From positions 1 through 64,000 of the forward strand of contig NZ_JBOEFX010000021.1 in NCBI RefSeq assembly GCF_050633125.1: a stretch of DNA of 64,000 bases, read 5' to 3'. Positions 1 to 8,030 of this stretch are shown here, piece by piece. The stretch is from Lewinella sp050633125. GTDB taxonomy: Bacteria; Bacteroidota; Bacteroidia; Chitinophagales; Saprospiraceae. The translations under genes and the position numbers were made by a program. Position 1 is the stretch's first letter. Each line of letters opens with the position of its first letter. A model generated the notes under the pieces. The model was given only the letters and a program-made list of their open reading frames with translations. It did not search any database and was not told the origin of the DNA.

Positions 1-425
1 AGAAGTATTTAGCCTATAAAGACACCAAAGAGTTCATGGCCGACCTGAAGACTATTTATCAAGCTTCAAGTCGCGATAAAGCCGAACACGCACTTAACCG
101 TGTGGATCAAAAATGGGGCAAGCAATATCCAAAAGTGATCGCCTCATGGCGACGGAACTGGGAAAACTTAGCCCTCATGTTCAACTATAGCCCTATGGTA
201 CGCAAGGTAATGTACACCACTAACGCTATAGAGGCCTTCCACAGGCAATTGCGAAGAGTCACTAAGACCAAAGGGTCATTCACCTCCGACATGGCGCTTA
301 TGAAGCTCCTGTTTCTCGTCCAACGAGACGTCACCGCAAAGTGGAAAAAACCGATGCATAACTGGAATCGAATTCTATCTCAATTGGCTATTATTTATGA
401 TGACCGATTGCGACTGGACCTCTAA
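1..425 (+). CDS. IS256-family (mutator-type) transposase, C-terminal part
   Basis: The reading frame is open from the left edge (codons in phase from base 3) to the stop at 423-425, so this is the last ~140 residues of a longer protein and the first ATG at 36 is internal. The segment KWGKQYP, the run ending in YTTNAIEAFHRQLRRVTKTK and the following GSFTSD block are the conserved C-terminal region of IS256/mutator DDE transposases, which move the element by cut-and-paste or copy-out/paste-in chemistry. The glutamate of TTNAIE fits the last acidic residue of the DDE triad (family knowledge). No frameshift is visible in the part present, so the element may be intact to the left of the window. 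An AT-rich stretch with two unknown genes follows it. Confidence 0.9.
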   Translation, partial: KYLAYKDTKEFMADLKTIYQASSRDKAEHALNRVDQKWGKQYPKVIASWRRNWENLALMFNYSPMVRKVMYTTNAIEAFHRQLRRVTKTKGSFTSDMALMKLLFLVQRDVTAKWKKPMHNWNRILSQLAIIYDDRLRLDL

Positions 426-437
426 ATATCGAGCAGC

Positions 438-492
438 GATTCCCTCCGGTTCCCTGGCTTCGCTACGCTACGCCAGGGAACCGGAGGGAATC
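438..492. repeat. Perfect 21-bp inverted repeat just after the transposase
   Basis: The arms at 438-458 and 472-492 are exact reverse complements and flank a 13-base loop. The palindrome begins 13 bases after the transposase stop. There is no clear T-run directly after it, but TTATTTCTTTATCTTT follows within a few bases, so it could stop transcription leaving the IS. It could also be part of the IS end or an unrelated repeat. The hairpin at 53369-53392 shares the core GGTTCCC...GGGAACC. Confidence 0.75.
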
Positions 493-525
493 CTCTTATT
501 TCTTTATCTTTAAACCTGAATTATT

Positions 526-552
526 AGGAAAAACTACTGACACACTTTATGC
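526..552. repeat. Candidate right terminal repeat of the IS256-like element
   Basis: Read from outside inwards on the minus strand this stretch begins GCATAAAGTGTGTCAGTAG and ends in a T-rich run. That resembles the GTGTCA-containing ends I associate with IS256-family elements. The left end lies outside the window, so the match cannot be tested here. It is proposed only because it is ~100 bases after the transposase stop, where the right end is expected. Confidence 0.3.
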
Positions 553-616
553 AATACTACCTTGTTGTTTTCAATCACTATATTATTTATAGCTGTAGTC
601 TTTCAACTTTCTCTAC

Positions 617-1318
617 TTAAAGAGTCTCCATCATATCCTTATAAGACAATTCTATTCCTTCCAAAGATTCCAATGGACTAATCGAATTCTTAATAGACTC
701 AAATATAAGCCTCGAGTCTCTCTCGTCTGTCAAGCTAATAACAGAATCTAGGCATTGAATTGATTCTTCTATTCTGTTTTGCTTCCAAAATAGATAGCTT
801 TTCATCCAATATGCGTAACTAGATTTTGGACTCCTATTCAATAGGTCATCTATCACCTCTTCTGCTTTTACTTCTTTTGATAACGATAAAAACGCGTCAA
901 TCAAATCTAATGAGTCGATCATTCCTTTTTCCTGTGACAAGAAAAATTCGTCTATCAATACTTCCGATTCTTCTTGACTTTTTTCACCGAATTTGATGTC
1001 AAATGATTTGAGAAATCCATTTCTATAATCTGGGCATCTTTTACTTAGTTCTAGTATTACATCAGACATCCCAAGAAGAACAAGTTTTTCTATTTTTTCA
1101 TCTGAAAGGTTTTCTTTTGCTCCTAATTCAGCAATTTCTTGACTTATGTCTTGAGTACAACTCGTTAATGCTTTATCAAAATTTATGCTTTTAGCCGATG
1201 CTATACAATCACAGACATATTTGATACTAAAAGTGTCTTTATCTTCAACATCGATAAAGCATCCATTCGAAAAAAATGGAAAAACAAATACTAATATTAC
1301 CCACGAATATTTATTCAT
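617..1318 (-). CDS. Hypothetical lipoprotein with TPR-like helices
   Basis: A 233-residue protein I do not recognise. The N-terminus has a hydrophobic stretch ending in FFSNGC, a plausible lipobox with the modified cysteine at residue 20, so it should be exported and lipid-anchored. The rest is charged and helical. Residues ~150-200 have a TPR-like rhythm (EEVIDDLLNRSPKSSYAYW followed by a second helix pair), suggesting a protein-binding scaffold. Codon use is AT-rich compared with the flanking metabolic genes, and it lies beside an IS end, which suggests recent gain. The neighbour at 1371-1616 has the same orientation and composition and may be co-transcribed (52-base gap). Confidence 0.6.
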   Translation of the reverse strand: MNKYSWVILVFVFPFFSNGCFIDVEDKDTFSIKYVCDCIASAKSINFDKALTSCTQDISQEIAELGAKENLSDEKIEKLVLLGMSDVILELSKRCPDYRNGFLKSFDIKFGEKSQEESEVLIDEFFLSQEKGMIDSLDLIDAFLSLSKEVKAEEVIDDLLNRSPKSSYAYWMKSYLFWKQNRIEESIQCLDSVISLTDERDSRLIFESIKNSISPLESLEGIELSYKDMMETL

Positions 1319-1370
1319 TTTTTATTAAATTTTGTACTCGGTAATAACATCAAATTTTATTCTATTCTCC

Positions 1371-1616
1371 CTAAGTGAGAATAGAATTCTTAAGAAGCAA
1401 ATCATTCTTGCATTCTCTATTTATTGAGTTACATACCCAACCTTTATAAGAAGAAAGAACAGGATAATCCCAAATCCTTTCCCCTTCCGGATCCATTAGC
1501 ATCATCCACGAACCTGTGTCCTCTATTAAAACATAATTATGCTTGTTAATGAGTGAGTATGGAACTTCCCCAACCTTCCAACCCGAATTAATTAATTCTT
1601 CAAATATCTCATTCAT
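1371..1616 (-). CDS. Hypothetical 81-residue protein
   Basis: Small acidic, tryptophan-rich protein (GSWMMLMDPEGERIWDYPV in the middle), with no signal peptide or membrane segment. I do not recognise the family. It lies upstream of the TPR-like lipoprotein gene on the same strand in an AT-rich patch next to an IS256 end. Size, composition and position would fit a small immunity or accessory protein, but nothing in the sequence proves that. It may be real because the patch has no competing longer frame and the residue composition is protein-like. Confidence 0.5.
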   Translation of the reverse strand: MNEIFEELINSGWKVGEVPYSLINKHNYVLIEDTGSWMMLMDPEGERIWDYPVLSSYKGWVCNSINRECKNDLLLKNSILT

Positions 1617-1742
1617 TTTTGAGTCTTTCTTTTCTGATGTATTCGTTTAGTCTTTTCCGGTGATTTTCTCTTAGCACGCGTAGCGTTTCGCCCAACTTGG
1701 TTTCATGCGACACCAAGTACCAACTAGCTTGTACTTAATACA

Positions 1743-1799
1743 GTGAGGTTTAATACAATGCAGCTCGCTGATTATGGCGTACTTATAATTAAACCTCAC
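1743..1799. repeat. 12-bp inverted repeat downstream of the amine oxidase gene
   Basis: GTGAGGTTTAAT (1743-1754) pairs exactly with ATTAAACCTCAC (1788-1799) across a 33-base loop, ending 7 bases after the amine oxidase stop on the minus strand. There is no T-run. It may stabilise the 3' end of the transcript or mark the boundary of the AT-rich patch. Two smaller hairpins lie nearby (ACTTGG/CCAAGT around 1695 and AAGTAC/GTACTT around 1720). Confidence 0.5.
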
Positions 1800-1806
1800 C
1801 TAATCC

Positions 1807-3615
1807 CTACCCCCAAACGCCGCCAAATCCAAGCTTTTTGAGTGGTGGTCTTACCTCGTCCAGTCCGCCGCGTTCTGTAGGCCGCTTTGGCATCGCTTCG
1901 ATGTCGAAGTGAGCTAAAGCCATATCGGCTGAGCGCAGCGATCCGTTGACCCAAGCTTGCATATCGGAGATGGCTTCATTACAGAGGTAGATACCCTTGT
2001 CTTTGTAGGGTTTGGCCAGATAATGGCGCGTGACACTATCTTCGGCGTTGAGTCTCCACTGGTGGTAGGCGTACTCAAAATCATCTTTACCGTTCCATGA
2101 TCGGTAACTGGTGAGGATGGGCTGCGGTAAATTGGTGACCCCAAAGAGCAGGCAGAGCTGTTTGATCATCTCGTCGACAACCGCCTGCGAAGCGGGGAAA
2201 AGGTCTTGCACCTTGGCCTTGCTGAAGTGTTGCTGCAGGTCTGAATCAAACATCGGTTCGATGTTTTGCAATCCTTCCCAAAACTGACTCTTGCTAAAAT
2301 CGGTGTACAAAGTTAAAGCAGCCGGCCGATCATAGTGACTGTGCTTGAGCTTGGCGTTATCGCCATCAAAGGAGATGCTTTCTAGCGCATAGAACGGATA
2401 GATAGCATTGAGCGGCAAGGTGGTAAAATTACCGCCAAACTGTATTTCAGGACGCCCGGTCATACCATTGAGCCACCAGGCTTCCTTGAAATATAAGTTG
2501 ATCTTCATCAACTCTGCTCCCTCTACCTCGTTGATGGCGTTCCAAAGTTTTGGAGCCTGTTTGTGTCTAAACAAAGCCGGAGATTTATAGAAAATATCCT
2601 GAATTCCTTTTACCGCTGTAGCGAGAATCACCTGTGCCGCGTGTACAGACTTGGTGTCTTTGCTGAACGGGGTTGCGTTTTTGCCCCGCTCGGCGGCGGC
2701 CATGCGTAGTTCGAAACCATCCTTGGCATTGTGCATGCTGTTGAGGTTGGTACTTAGGTAAATGTCGACCTTGCCTTTCAGGCGTTTAACAATCGCATCG
2801 GGGAGCGTACTAAACCCTTCAATGAAGGTGTTGTAGACCGGGTTTTTAGGAAAGTCAGCAAGCAACTGAAAAGCACCACCAGCATTGGTAAATGCTTTGA
2901 AGGTGTCTGGAAACCCGGTAGTATCTGCTAGCATACGGACACATTCCTCGGAGTAGCCCATATCGCGAAACAAGCCCCATATATGCCATTTATTGAGGGT
3001 TTTGCCTTTCCATTCTACCTTTTCGCGTATTTCTGTCCACTGATCGGCGGAAAGTTCTTCGCCCATCGACCAGTTATTGGCCTTCAGTATGCGGTTAAAA
3101 GCATTGGCAATAATCTGGTTGGGATCGAGCCCTTCTTCTACCTGGTCGATATCATATAAGGTTCCCCAAATGGTATTATCGCTGGCAACGGCATCGGCGA
3201 CGGAAAACCCGTGGCCACGGAAATAGAACCTATTGGTATTTACTGCCGGTTCGCCTTCCTTAACGACGACCTCGCTTTTCATTGGAAAAGGTACGACCTG
3301 ATCTTCCAAGTCCAGTTCATGAATCAGGTTCATCAACTCCTCCATACTGTCGTTGAAGCGCATTCCGCCTTGTTCTTCCTTGATAGTATTGATACCGTGC
3401 TGGTCGCCTTTCGGGGCTAGCTCGCCATCATTGGTCAATTTGATAATATCTGAATCAAGGCGACCGCCGGTACGGTTGAGGCGCTCGAAAATGGCGATCT
3501 TCAACTTGGGATCTTTCTCAATCAGGCGGAAAGCAGAATAAAGACCGGCTATGCCAGCTCCGATAATGGCAACATCGTAGGTCTCTTGGCCTTTGACATC
3601 TTTAAATTTTCGCAT
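1807..3615 (-). CDS. Flavin-containing amine oxidoreductase (amino-acid or monoamine oxidase type)
   Basis: A 602-residue FAD enzyme of the flavin amine oxidase family (PF01593). The Rossmann FAD motif GAGIAG is at residues 19-24, the acidic end of that fold (IFER) at 43-46, the GGR motif at 51-53 and a GGMRF segment at 84-88. The C-terminal FAD-contacting stretch is near ...YLCNEAISDMQAWVNG. No signal peptide is seen, so it is probably cytoplasmic. The family oxidises amines or L-amino acids to imines, releasing an aldehyde or 2-oxo acid plus hydrogen peroxide; the substrate cannot be read from sequence. It follows a 2-oxo-acid decarboxylase gene on the same strand (54-base gap), so the pair may deaminate an amino acid and then decarboxylate the product. 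Tryptophan 2-monooxygenase-like activity is an alternative. Confidence 0.82.
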   Translation of the reverse strand: MRKFKDVKGQETYDVAIIGAGIAGLYSAFRLIEKDPKLKIAIFERLNRTGGRLDSDIIKLTNDGELAPKGDQHGINTIKEEQGGMRFNDSMEELMNLIHELDLEDQVVPFPMKSEVVVKEGEPAVNTNRFYFRGHGFSVADAVASDNTIWGTLYDIDQVEEGLDPNQIIANAFNRILKANNWSMGEELSADQWTEIREKVEWKGKTLNKWHIWGLFRDMGYSEECVRMLADTTGFPDTFKAFTNAGGAFQLLADFPKNPVYNTFIEGFSTLPDAIVKRLKGKVDIYLSTNLNSMHNAKDGFELRMAAAERGKNATPFSKDTKSVHAAQVILATAVKGIQDIFYKSPALFRHKQAPKLWNAINEVEGAELMKINLYFKEAWWLNGMTGRPEIQFGGNFTTLPLNAIYPFYALESISFDGDNAKLKHSHYDRPAALTLYTDFSKSQFWEGLQNIEPMFDSDLQQHFSKAKVQDLFPASQAVVDEMIKQLCLLFGVTNLPQPILTSYRSWNGKDDFEYAYHQWRLNAEDSVTRHYLAKPYKDKGIYLCNEAISDMQAWVNGSLRSADMALAHFDIEAMPKRPTERGGLDEVRPPLKKLGFGGVWG

Positions 3616-3669
3616 GGGTTTGGTTTTATTTTATGAATATGGTTTTGACTTAATTCTATTTGACTTCTG

Positions 3670-5475
3670 CTAAAACTTACTGGCTGGCGGCCAATTTTCA
3701 TTAGCCGTTTCGTCTTCGCCTACATAGGGCGTTACAGCCAGTAGATCTGCAGGAATATCGGTCTTAGGTACTACTATTTCAATAAGGAAATTACGGTCGA
3801 GATGATCTTCGATCATGCACATCGCGTGGTCCATTTCTTCAAGAGTAGTCACCCGAATGCCGATACTGCCGAATGACTCCGCTAGCTTAACGTAATCCCA
3901 TTGGTGGAGGTCGTTGTAGCTGTATACCGTATTGAGTATTTCGTTCGGTGGTTCGTAATCCGTAGGGGCTTCCCGAAAAGGATTAGGATTGACCAGAAAC
4001 TGCTCGATGCCATAGATGGTATTGGAAAGAACGAAGATCACGTTGTTTTGCTCATGATAATTATGATCAGAAACTGCTTGGCAAACTTCTTGAAAGGCCC
4101 CGTCGCCGATAACGACAAAGGTGCGTTTATCTTGCCCCTTTGTGGCGGCGGCTCGCTTGCAAGCCTGCGCGACACCGGTAGCGGCTCCGACCGGGTAACC
4201 AATAGAAAGCCATACCCCATCAGTGAGGTAGCCGTTTTGAGCCACGCCCATGAGATAAGAAGCAATACTAAGGGTGAATCCTACGCCAGAGAGCAAGATG
4301 TATTCCGGCTTCCAGCCCTGCTGCAGCGCATGAAAAAAGGTATCGAAAGTAAGTGCTTTACCGAGGTTGGGTGCTGGCAACGGCTTTAGTACGGCACCTT
4401 TTAAGGAAAGGCCATTTTGGTGACGTAAACGCTGAGTGAGTTGATCAATAAAGTCTGGCAAAGCAACGGTTGGGAAAAATTCTGCACCTACTAAAACGCC
4501 GCCATTACAAGCCAGGATTAGGCGCTCATCTCGGATATTCTGACTAGCCACATTGGCATCTACCGTCCAGCCGCCGATCCCCAAAAGGCAATAATCAGGT
4601 ATAACTTCACTGGTCAATTTTTTTTCTATAACTCGGCAGCTATCAAAGCGTGGATGATCCTCTGCAAGGACGGATTTACTCATAAAGGATGTCACAAACT
4701 GGATGGCCTGCTCGCCTTTAGGCACAAGCTTATTCAGTTGTTCTAATAGCTGTTCGAATTCCGCCGTGAGTTTTTGCTGCCGTAATTCAATCCCCGCCCA
4801 GGTGACCACTTTCGGAAAGCAGGAAATCACTTCCATCGCAGCATCTACAGCAGCCTTTACTTCCGAAACAGAAGTGGTCAGAGTAGGGTTAACCTTCAGG
4901 CGGCCTTTTGGTGATGGGCAAGGTGATCGCCACACATCTTCAGCTACTTCGATATAGCCCGGCTGCTGGTAAGCGATCATCGCCGTTATCACTTTGTCGA
5001 TTTGAAAAGGAGCGAGATTGGCATTGGTGATACGCTCGGCCGCGATGGTAACCTTGCGAAACATTTCAATATCCGCAAACTTGTTACCCGTAGAATGGGA
5101 GAAAAGTAAGCCCGCATTTTTCTCAATGTTGTCTTCCTTATTAGTAGGCGCACCATTAATAACGAGTACAGGCACTTTCTCTACAAAAGATCCCGCCGTA
5201 GCATTAAGAATACTGAAAGACCCAACGCCATAAGTCACGAAAGCGCCACCATAACCATGATAGCGAGCATAAGCATCGGCAGCATAGCCTGCATTCATTT
5301 CGGTAGTAGTTCCTAAAAGCTGGATATGTTGGGCGGGGTCGGCCAGTACTGTATCGAGAAAAGGTGCTGCGTAATTGCCCGCTACGCCAAAGAGATCTTG
5401 AACCCCAAGTTGAACCAAGCGGGTTTTAAGGTAATTGGCAACAGTATCAGCAGTTGCTGTTTTCAGTAGTTGCAT
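3670..5475 (-). CDS. Thiamine-diphosphate 2-oxo-acid decarboxylase (pyruvate/indolepyruvate decarboxylase family)
   Basis: A 601-residue enzyme with the three-domain layout of pyruvate and indolepyruvate decarboxylases. The cofactor-activating glutamate is in TTTEMNAGYAADAYAR (Glu59). The Mg/ThDP motif starts GDGAFQ (457-459) and ends at Asn485, followed by IYGIEQ, where pyruvate decarboxylases carry the active-site glutamate. The His-His pair typical of these enzymes (HHTLG) reads SHSTG here (Ser126-His127), so one catalytic histidine is replaced. The expected reaction is non-oxidative decarboxylation of a 2-oxo acid to an aldehyde. Upstream partner of the amine oxidase at 1807-3615, probably one transcript. 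Substrate unknown; the His change argues against plain pyruvate decarboxylase. Confidence 0.85.
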   Translation of the reverse strand: MQLLKTATADTVANYLKTRLVQLGVQDLFGVAGNYAAPFLDTVLADPAQHIQLLGTTTEMNAGYAADAYARYHGYGGAFVTYGVGSFSILNATAGSFVEKVPVLVINGAPTNKEDNIEKNAGLLFSHSTGNKFADIEMFRKVTIAAERITNANLAPFQIDKVITAMIAYQQPGYIEVAEDVWRSPCPSPKGRLKVNPTLTTSVSEVKAAVDAAMEVISCFPKVVTWAGIELRQQKLTAEFEQLLEQLNKLVPKGEQAIQFVTSFMSKSVLAEDHPRFDSCRVIEKKLTSEVIPDYCLLGIGGWTVDANVASQNIRDERLILACNGGVLVGAEFFPTVALPDFIDQLTQRLRHQNGLSLKGAVLKPLPAPNLGKALTFDTFFHALQQGWKPEYILLSGVGFTLSIASYLMGVAQNGYLTDGVWLSIGYPVGAATGVAQACKRAAATKGQDKRTFVVIGDGAFQEVCQAVSDHNYHEQNNVIFVLSNTIYGIEQFLVNPNPFREAPTDYEPPNEILNTVYSYNDLHQWDYVKLAESFGSIGIRVTTLEEMDHAMCMIEDHLDRNFLIEIVVPKTDIPADLLAVTPYVGEDETANENWPPASKF

Positions 5476-5640
5476 AAAGTGGGTTTAGGTATTAGGTAAT
5501 AAAGAATCTACGTAAAAGGGTATAGATTGTTTTTTTGCGAACTCCCTCAGGTTGTTTTGTCAAAAATAATAAAAAGGAGTGGTTTATTTGAAACAAAAGC
5601 TGAAAGGGTAGCGCCTATTGAGACTTATCACTACCGTGAA

Positions 5641-6852
5641 TCACGGCTTTATTTTAGCCTGTTTCAGTGCTTTCCTATAAGCTTTTATCATTCCAACAAT
5701 TGCGTCACCAGTAAAGTCGTCAAATTCACAATTAAAGATCTCGCCTGTACTTTCATCAGAAAAGTGGATGACTTTTCCTTGTTGTCCGGTAATGTAGAAC
5801 TTCCTGAATTTGGCAAATTTTCGCTCTTCCAAAGAAATGATTTCTTTTAGCTCCATGTCTTTTTCAATCCTATAGATGGAAGCGGCTGTTTTTAGGTGCA
5901 ACCTTCCTTGGACATCTTTGAAAAAAGATGTTCGCATATTACCCTGGTAGATGCTTCTATCGCCTGGGCTTATCTTTTTTATGACCTCTCCGGTACCGAG
6001 GTCGATAAACATGATATAATAAGGCATGTTTTTATTACCAAAATTCGACTTGCTCTTATTATCCGTCATCACTAATGCGACCAGTACATTGGGTGCAAAT
6101 TCTTGAATAGCCCATATTTCGGTTTGATCAGGGTGATGTACGAATAGTTTGTCTTCACTTCTATTTGCAAAGTAATCCTTACCAATTTTTATGAGCTCAA
6201 GCCCTATCGTTTCTTTCTCGCCAAAGTTTTGCAAGTTTTTAACGGAGATAGAGGTTTCCGAAGGATACTTGATGGTATCGTTTAAATACTGTGTTTCAAA
6301 AAAAGTGTCGTTTAAAAAGGAAGGATTAGCACCCTTGCTTATTGCCAGTAGATTACCTTTGAATTGAGATTCAACAATCACCCCTAGCCTCTCGTCACTA
6401 AGCGGCTGGAATTTGCATCTCAGGTGGCCATTAGCCGTTTCCGTTTCCTTCAGGTCATAAATAGTATGTCTTTTAAGGAGTGTCCCTGCTGTGTCAATAA
6501 CAACGATGATACTTTCTCTTAAACTGAGGACAATAGTTTCATCATCGGCAGTGAATATATGCCGGACGTCGGGCTTTTTAAACAATGGGCGAACTGCCGT
6601 TGCTTGAATCTCTGTTAATAAATCCAGCAGCTCGATTTGGTTAATAAGCTCATATTCCTGACTGTAGACCTGTAGTGTTGGCTTAGTAAAAGAATCTTTA
6701 AGATAGTAGCTTATACCGCTAGCACTTACAAAAAGAGTTGGCCGAAGTTCTTTTGTTTCTTTATATAAGTAGTTGAAATTCACTTCTTTGGGTTTTTCCA
6801 GAAATAATAAAAGGGAACAGTCTATTTCAAATGGATACCGAAAGGTAACCAA
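5641..6852 (-). CDS. Hypothetical protein, beta-rich
   Basis: A 403-residue protein I do not recognise. It has no clear signal peptide at the chosen start, although a hydrophobic run (SLLLFLEKP) lies near residues 13-18. The body is made of short beta-type segments with recurring phrases such as GTLLKRHTIYD and GEVIKKISPGDRSIY, suggesting a propeller-like or repeated beta fold of the sort that reports stored variables. It lies 165 bases upstream of the decarboxylase gene on the same strand and diverges from the mevalonate genes on the right. Confidence 0.6.
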   Translation of the reverse strand: MVTFRYPFEIDCSLLLFLEKPKEVNFNYLYKETKELRPTLFVSASGISYYLKDSFTKPTLQVYSQEYELINQIELLDLLTEIQATAVRPLFKKPDVRHIFTADDETIVLSLRESIIVVIDTAGTLLKRHTIYDLKETETANGHLRCKFQPLSDERLGVIVESQFKGNLLAISKGANPSFLNDTFFETQYLNDTIKYPSETSISVKNLQNFGEKETIGLELIKIGKDYFANRSEDKLFVHHPDQTEIWAIQEFAPNVLVALVMTDNKSKSNFGNKNMPYYIMFIDLGTGEVIKKISPGDRSIYQGNMRTSFFKDVQGRLHLKTAASIYRIEKDMELKEIISLEERKFAKFRKFYITGQQGKVIHFSDESTGEIFNCEFDDFTGDAIVGMIKAYRKALKQAKIKP

Positions 6853-6926
6853 TCTTGGGGCTCAAGCTGAACCATTAGCCGGTCACGCTGTTTTGGCATT
6901 ATTCCTAACGATTAGCCCAAGTTAAC

Positions 6927-6934
6927 TAACTTTG
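6927..6934 (+). promoter_or_regulatory. TAnnTTTG -7 box for the fni-mvaA unit
   Basis: TAACTTTG matches the Bacteroidota sigma -7 consensus TAnnTTTG. Transcription would start near 6941, inside the first codons of the longest frame (ATG 6936), which favours the ATG at 6963 as the true start. No good TTG at -33 is seen. Confidence 0.5.
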
Positions 6935-6962
6935 CATGTCAAGCATACTTTCAAGCGTGGAT

Positions 6963-8006
6963 ATGGATACCCAACAGGCAGGATTACCCGATGATGACCC
7001 TACCGCTGCCGAGCGGAAAAAAGATCACATTGAGCTGGCTTTTCAAAGCCAAGTTGCTGCGGCTACCCTGGATGCTCGCTTTTATTACGAACCCATCATT
7101 GCAGCTCATCCAGCAGAGGGCACGGCTGAGGAATTCTCTTTCTTGGGCAAAACAATGAGGCTGCCTTTATGGGTTTCCAGTATGACAGGAGGGACCGAAA
7201 AAGCGCAGCGTATCAACCAAAACCTGGCACGCGCCTGCCGCGAATTCGGAATGGGCATGGGCCTGGGCTCTTGTCGCCCGCTACTCTACAGTGATGAACG
7301 ATTAAGTGATTTTGCGGTACGAGAACTGATCGGCGACGACCAATTGCTTTTTGCTAACCTCGGTATTGCTCAACTAGAGCAACTGGTAGCGGACAAAGAA
7401 TTGTGGAGAGTGAGTACCATGGTGAAAAAATTGGATGCCGACGGGCTCATCATTCACGTAAATCCACTACAAGAATGGCTACAACCAGAAGGTGACCGCT
7501 TCCAGCACGCCCCCTTGACGACCATCAAAGCAGTATTGAGCGACCTTCCAGACTTGCCCATTATCGTAAAAGAAGTGGGCCAAGGCATGGGAAAAGAGAG
7601 CTTACGCGCCCTTTTGCAATTGCCTTTGGCCGCTATAGATTTTGCGGCAAGTGGCGGCACTAACTTTGCCAAACTGGAATTACTACGTAGCGACCCTGCC
7701 AAGCACCTTGTCTATGAGCCATTGGCTAGGGTAGGCCACGGAGCAGACGAAATGGTGGAGCTTGTCAATGAACTAAAGGAAGAATTGGGCGCACAGCTAC
7801 AATGCGAGCACATTATCATTTCCGGAGGCGTACAAAATTTCCTGGATGGTTATTACCTTACGGAGAAGATTCAGTTTAAGAGTATATACGGACAAGCTTC
7901 AGCTTTCCTGCGGCACGCTCAGGACGATTATGAGCAACTGCAAACTTACGTTCAGGCACAAGCTCGCGGATTGAAGGTGGCCAAAACTTTCCTTCGTTTA
8001 AAATAG
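6963..8006 (+). CDS. fni: Isopentenyl-diphosphate delta-isomerase, type 2 (FMN-dependent)
   Basis: Interconverts isopentenyl and dimethylallyl diphosphate, the last step before prenyl chain assembly, using reduced FMN. Family landmarks are RKKDHIELA near the N-terminus, WVSSMTGGTEKA with the following GMGMGLGSCR (FMN and substrate loop), IHVNPLQEW, IIVKEVGQGM, and the phosphate-binding ISGGVQNFLDG. ATG 6936 would add nine residues, but a -7 promoter box ends at 6934, so ATG 6963 is preferred. The longer start cannot be excluded. First gene of a three-gene mevalonate unit: mvaA follows after 24 bases. Cytoplasmic. Confidence 0.95.
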   Translation: MDTQQAGLPDDDPTAAERKKDHIELAFQSQVAAATLDARFYYEPIIAAHPAEGTAEEFSFLGKTMRLPLWVSSMTGGTEKAQRINQNLARACREFGMGMGLGSCRPLLYSDERLSDFAVRELIGDDQLLFANLGIAQLEQLVADKELWRVSTMVKKLDADGLIIHVNPLQEWLQPEGDRFQHAPLTTIKAVLSDLPDLPIIVKEVGQGMGKESLRALLQLPLAAIDFAASGGTNFAKLELLRSDPAKHLVYEPLARVGHGADEMVELVNELKEELGAQLQCEHIIISGGVQNFLDGYYLTEKIQFKSIYGQASAFLRHAQDDYEQLQTYVQAQARGLKVAKTFLRLK

Positions 8007-8030
8007 ACGACATTCTTACCTACAGTGACT

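Noticed and set aside
1660..1740. Integron attC-like site
   Set aside because: Small hairpins are present, but the RYYYAAC/GTTRRRY core sites are not.
3901..4389. 162-codon plus-strand frame
   Set aside because: Antisense to the decarboxylase, across its cofactor motif; no protein signature.
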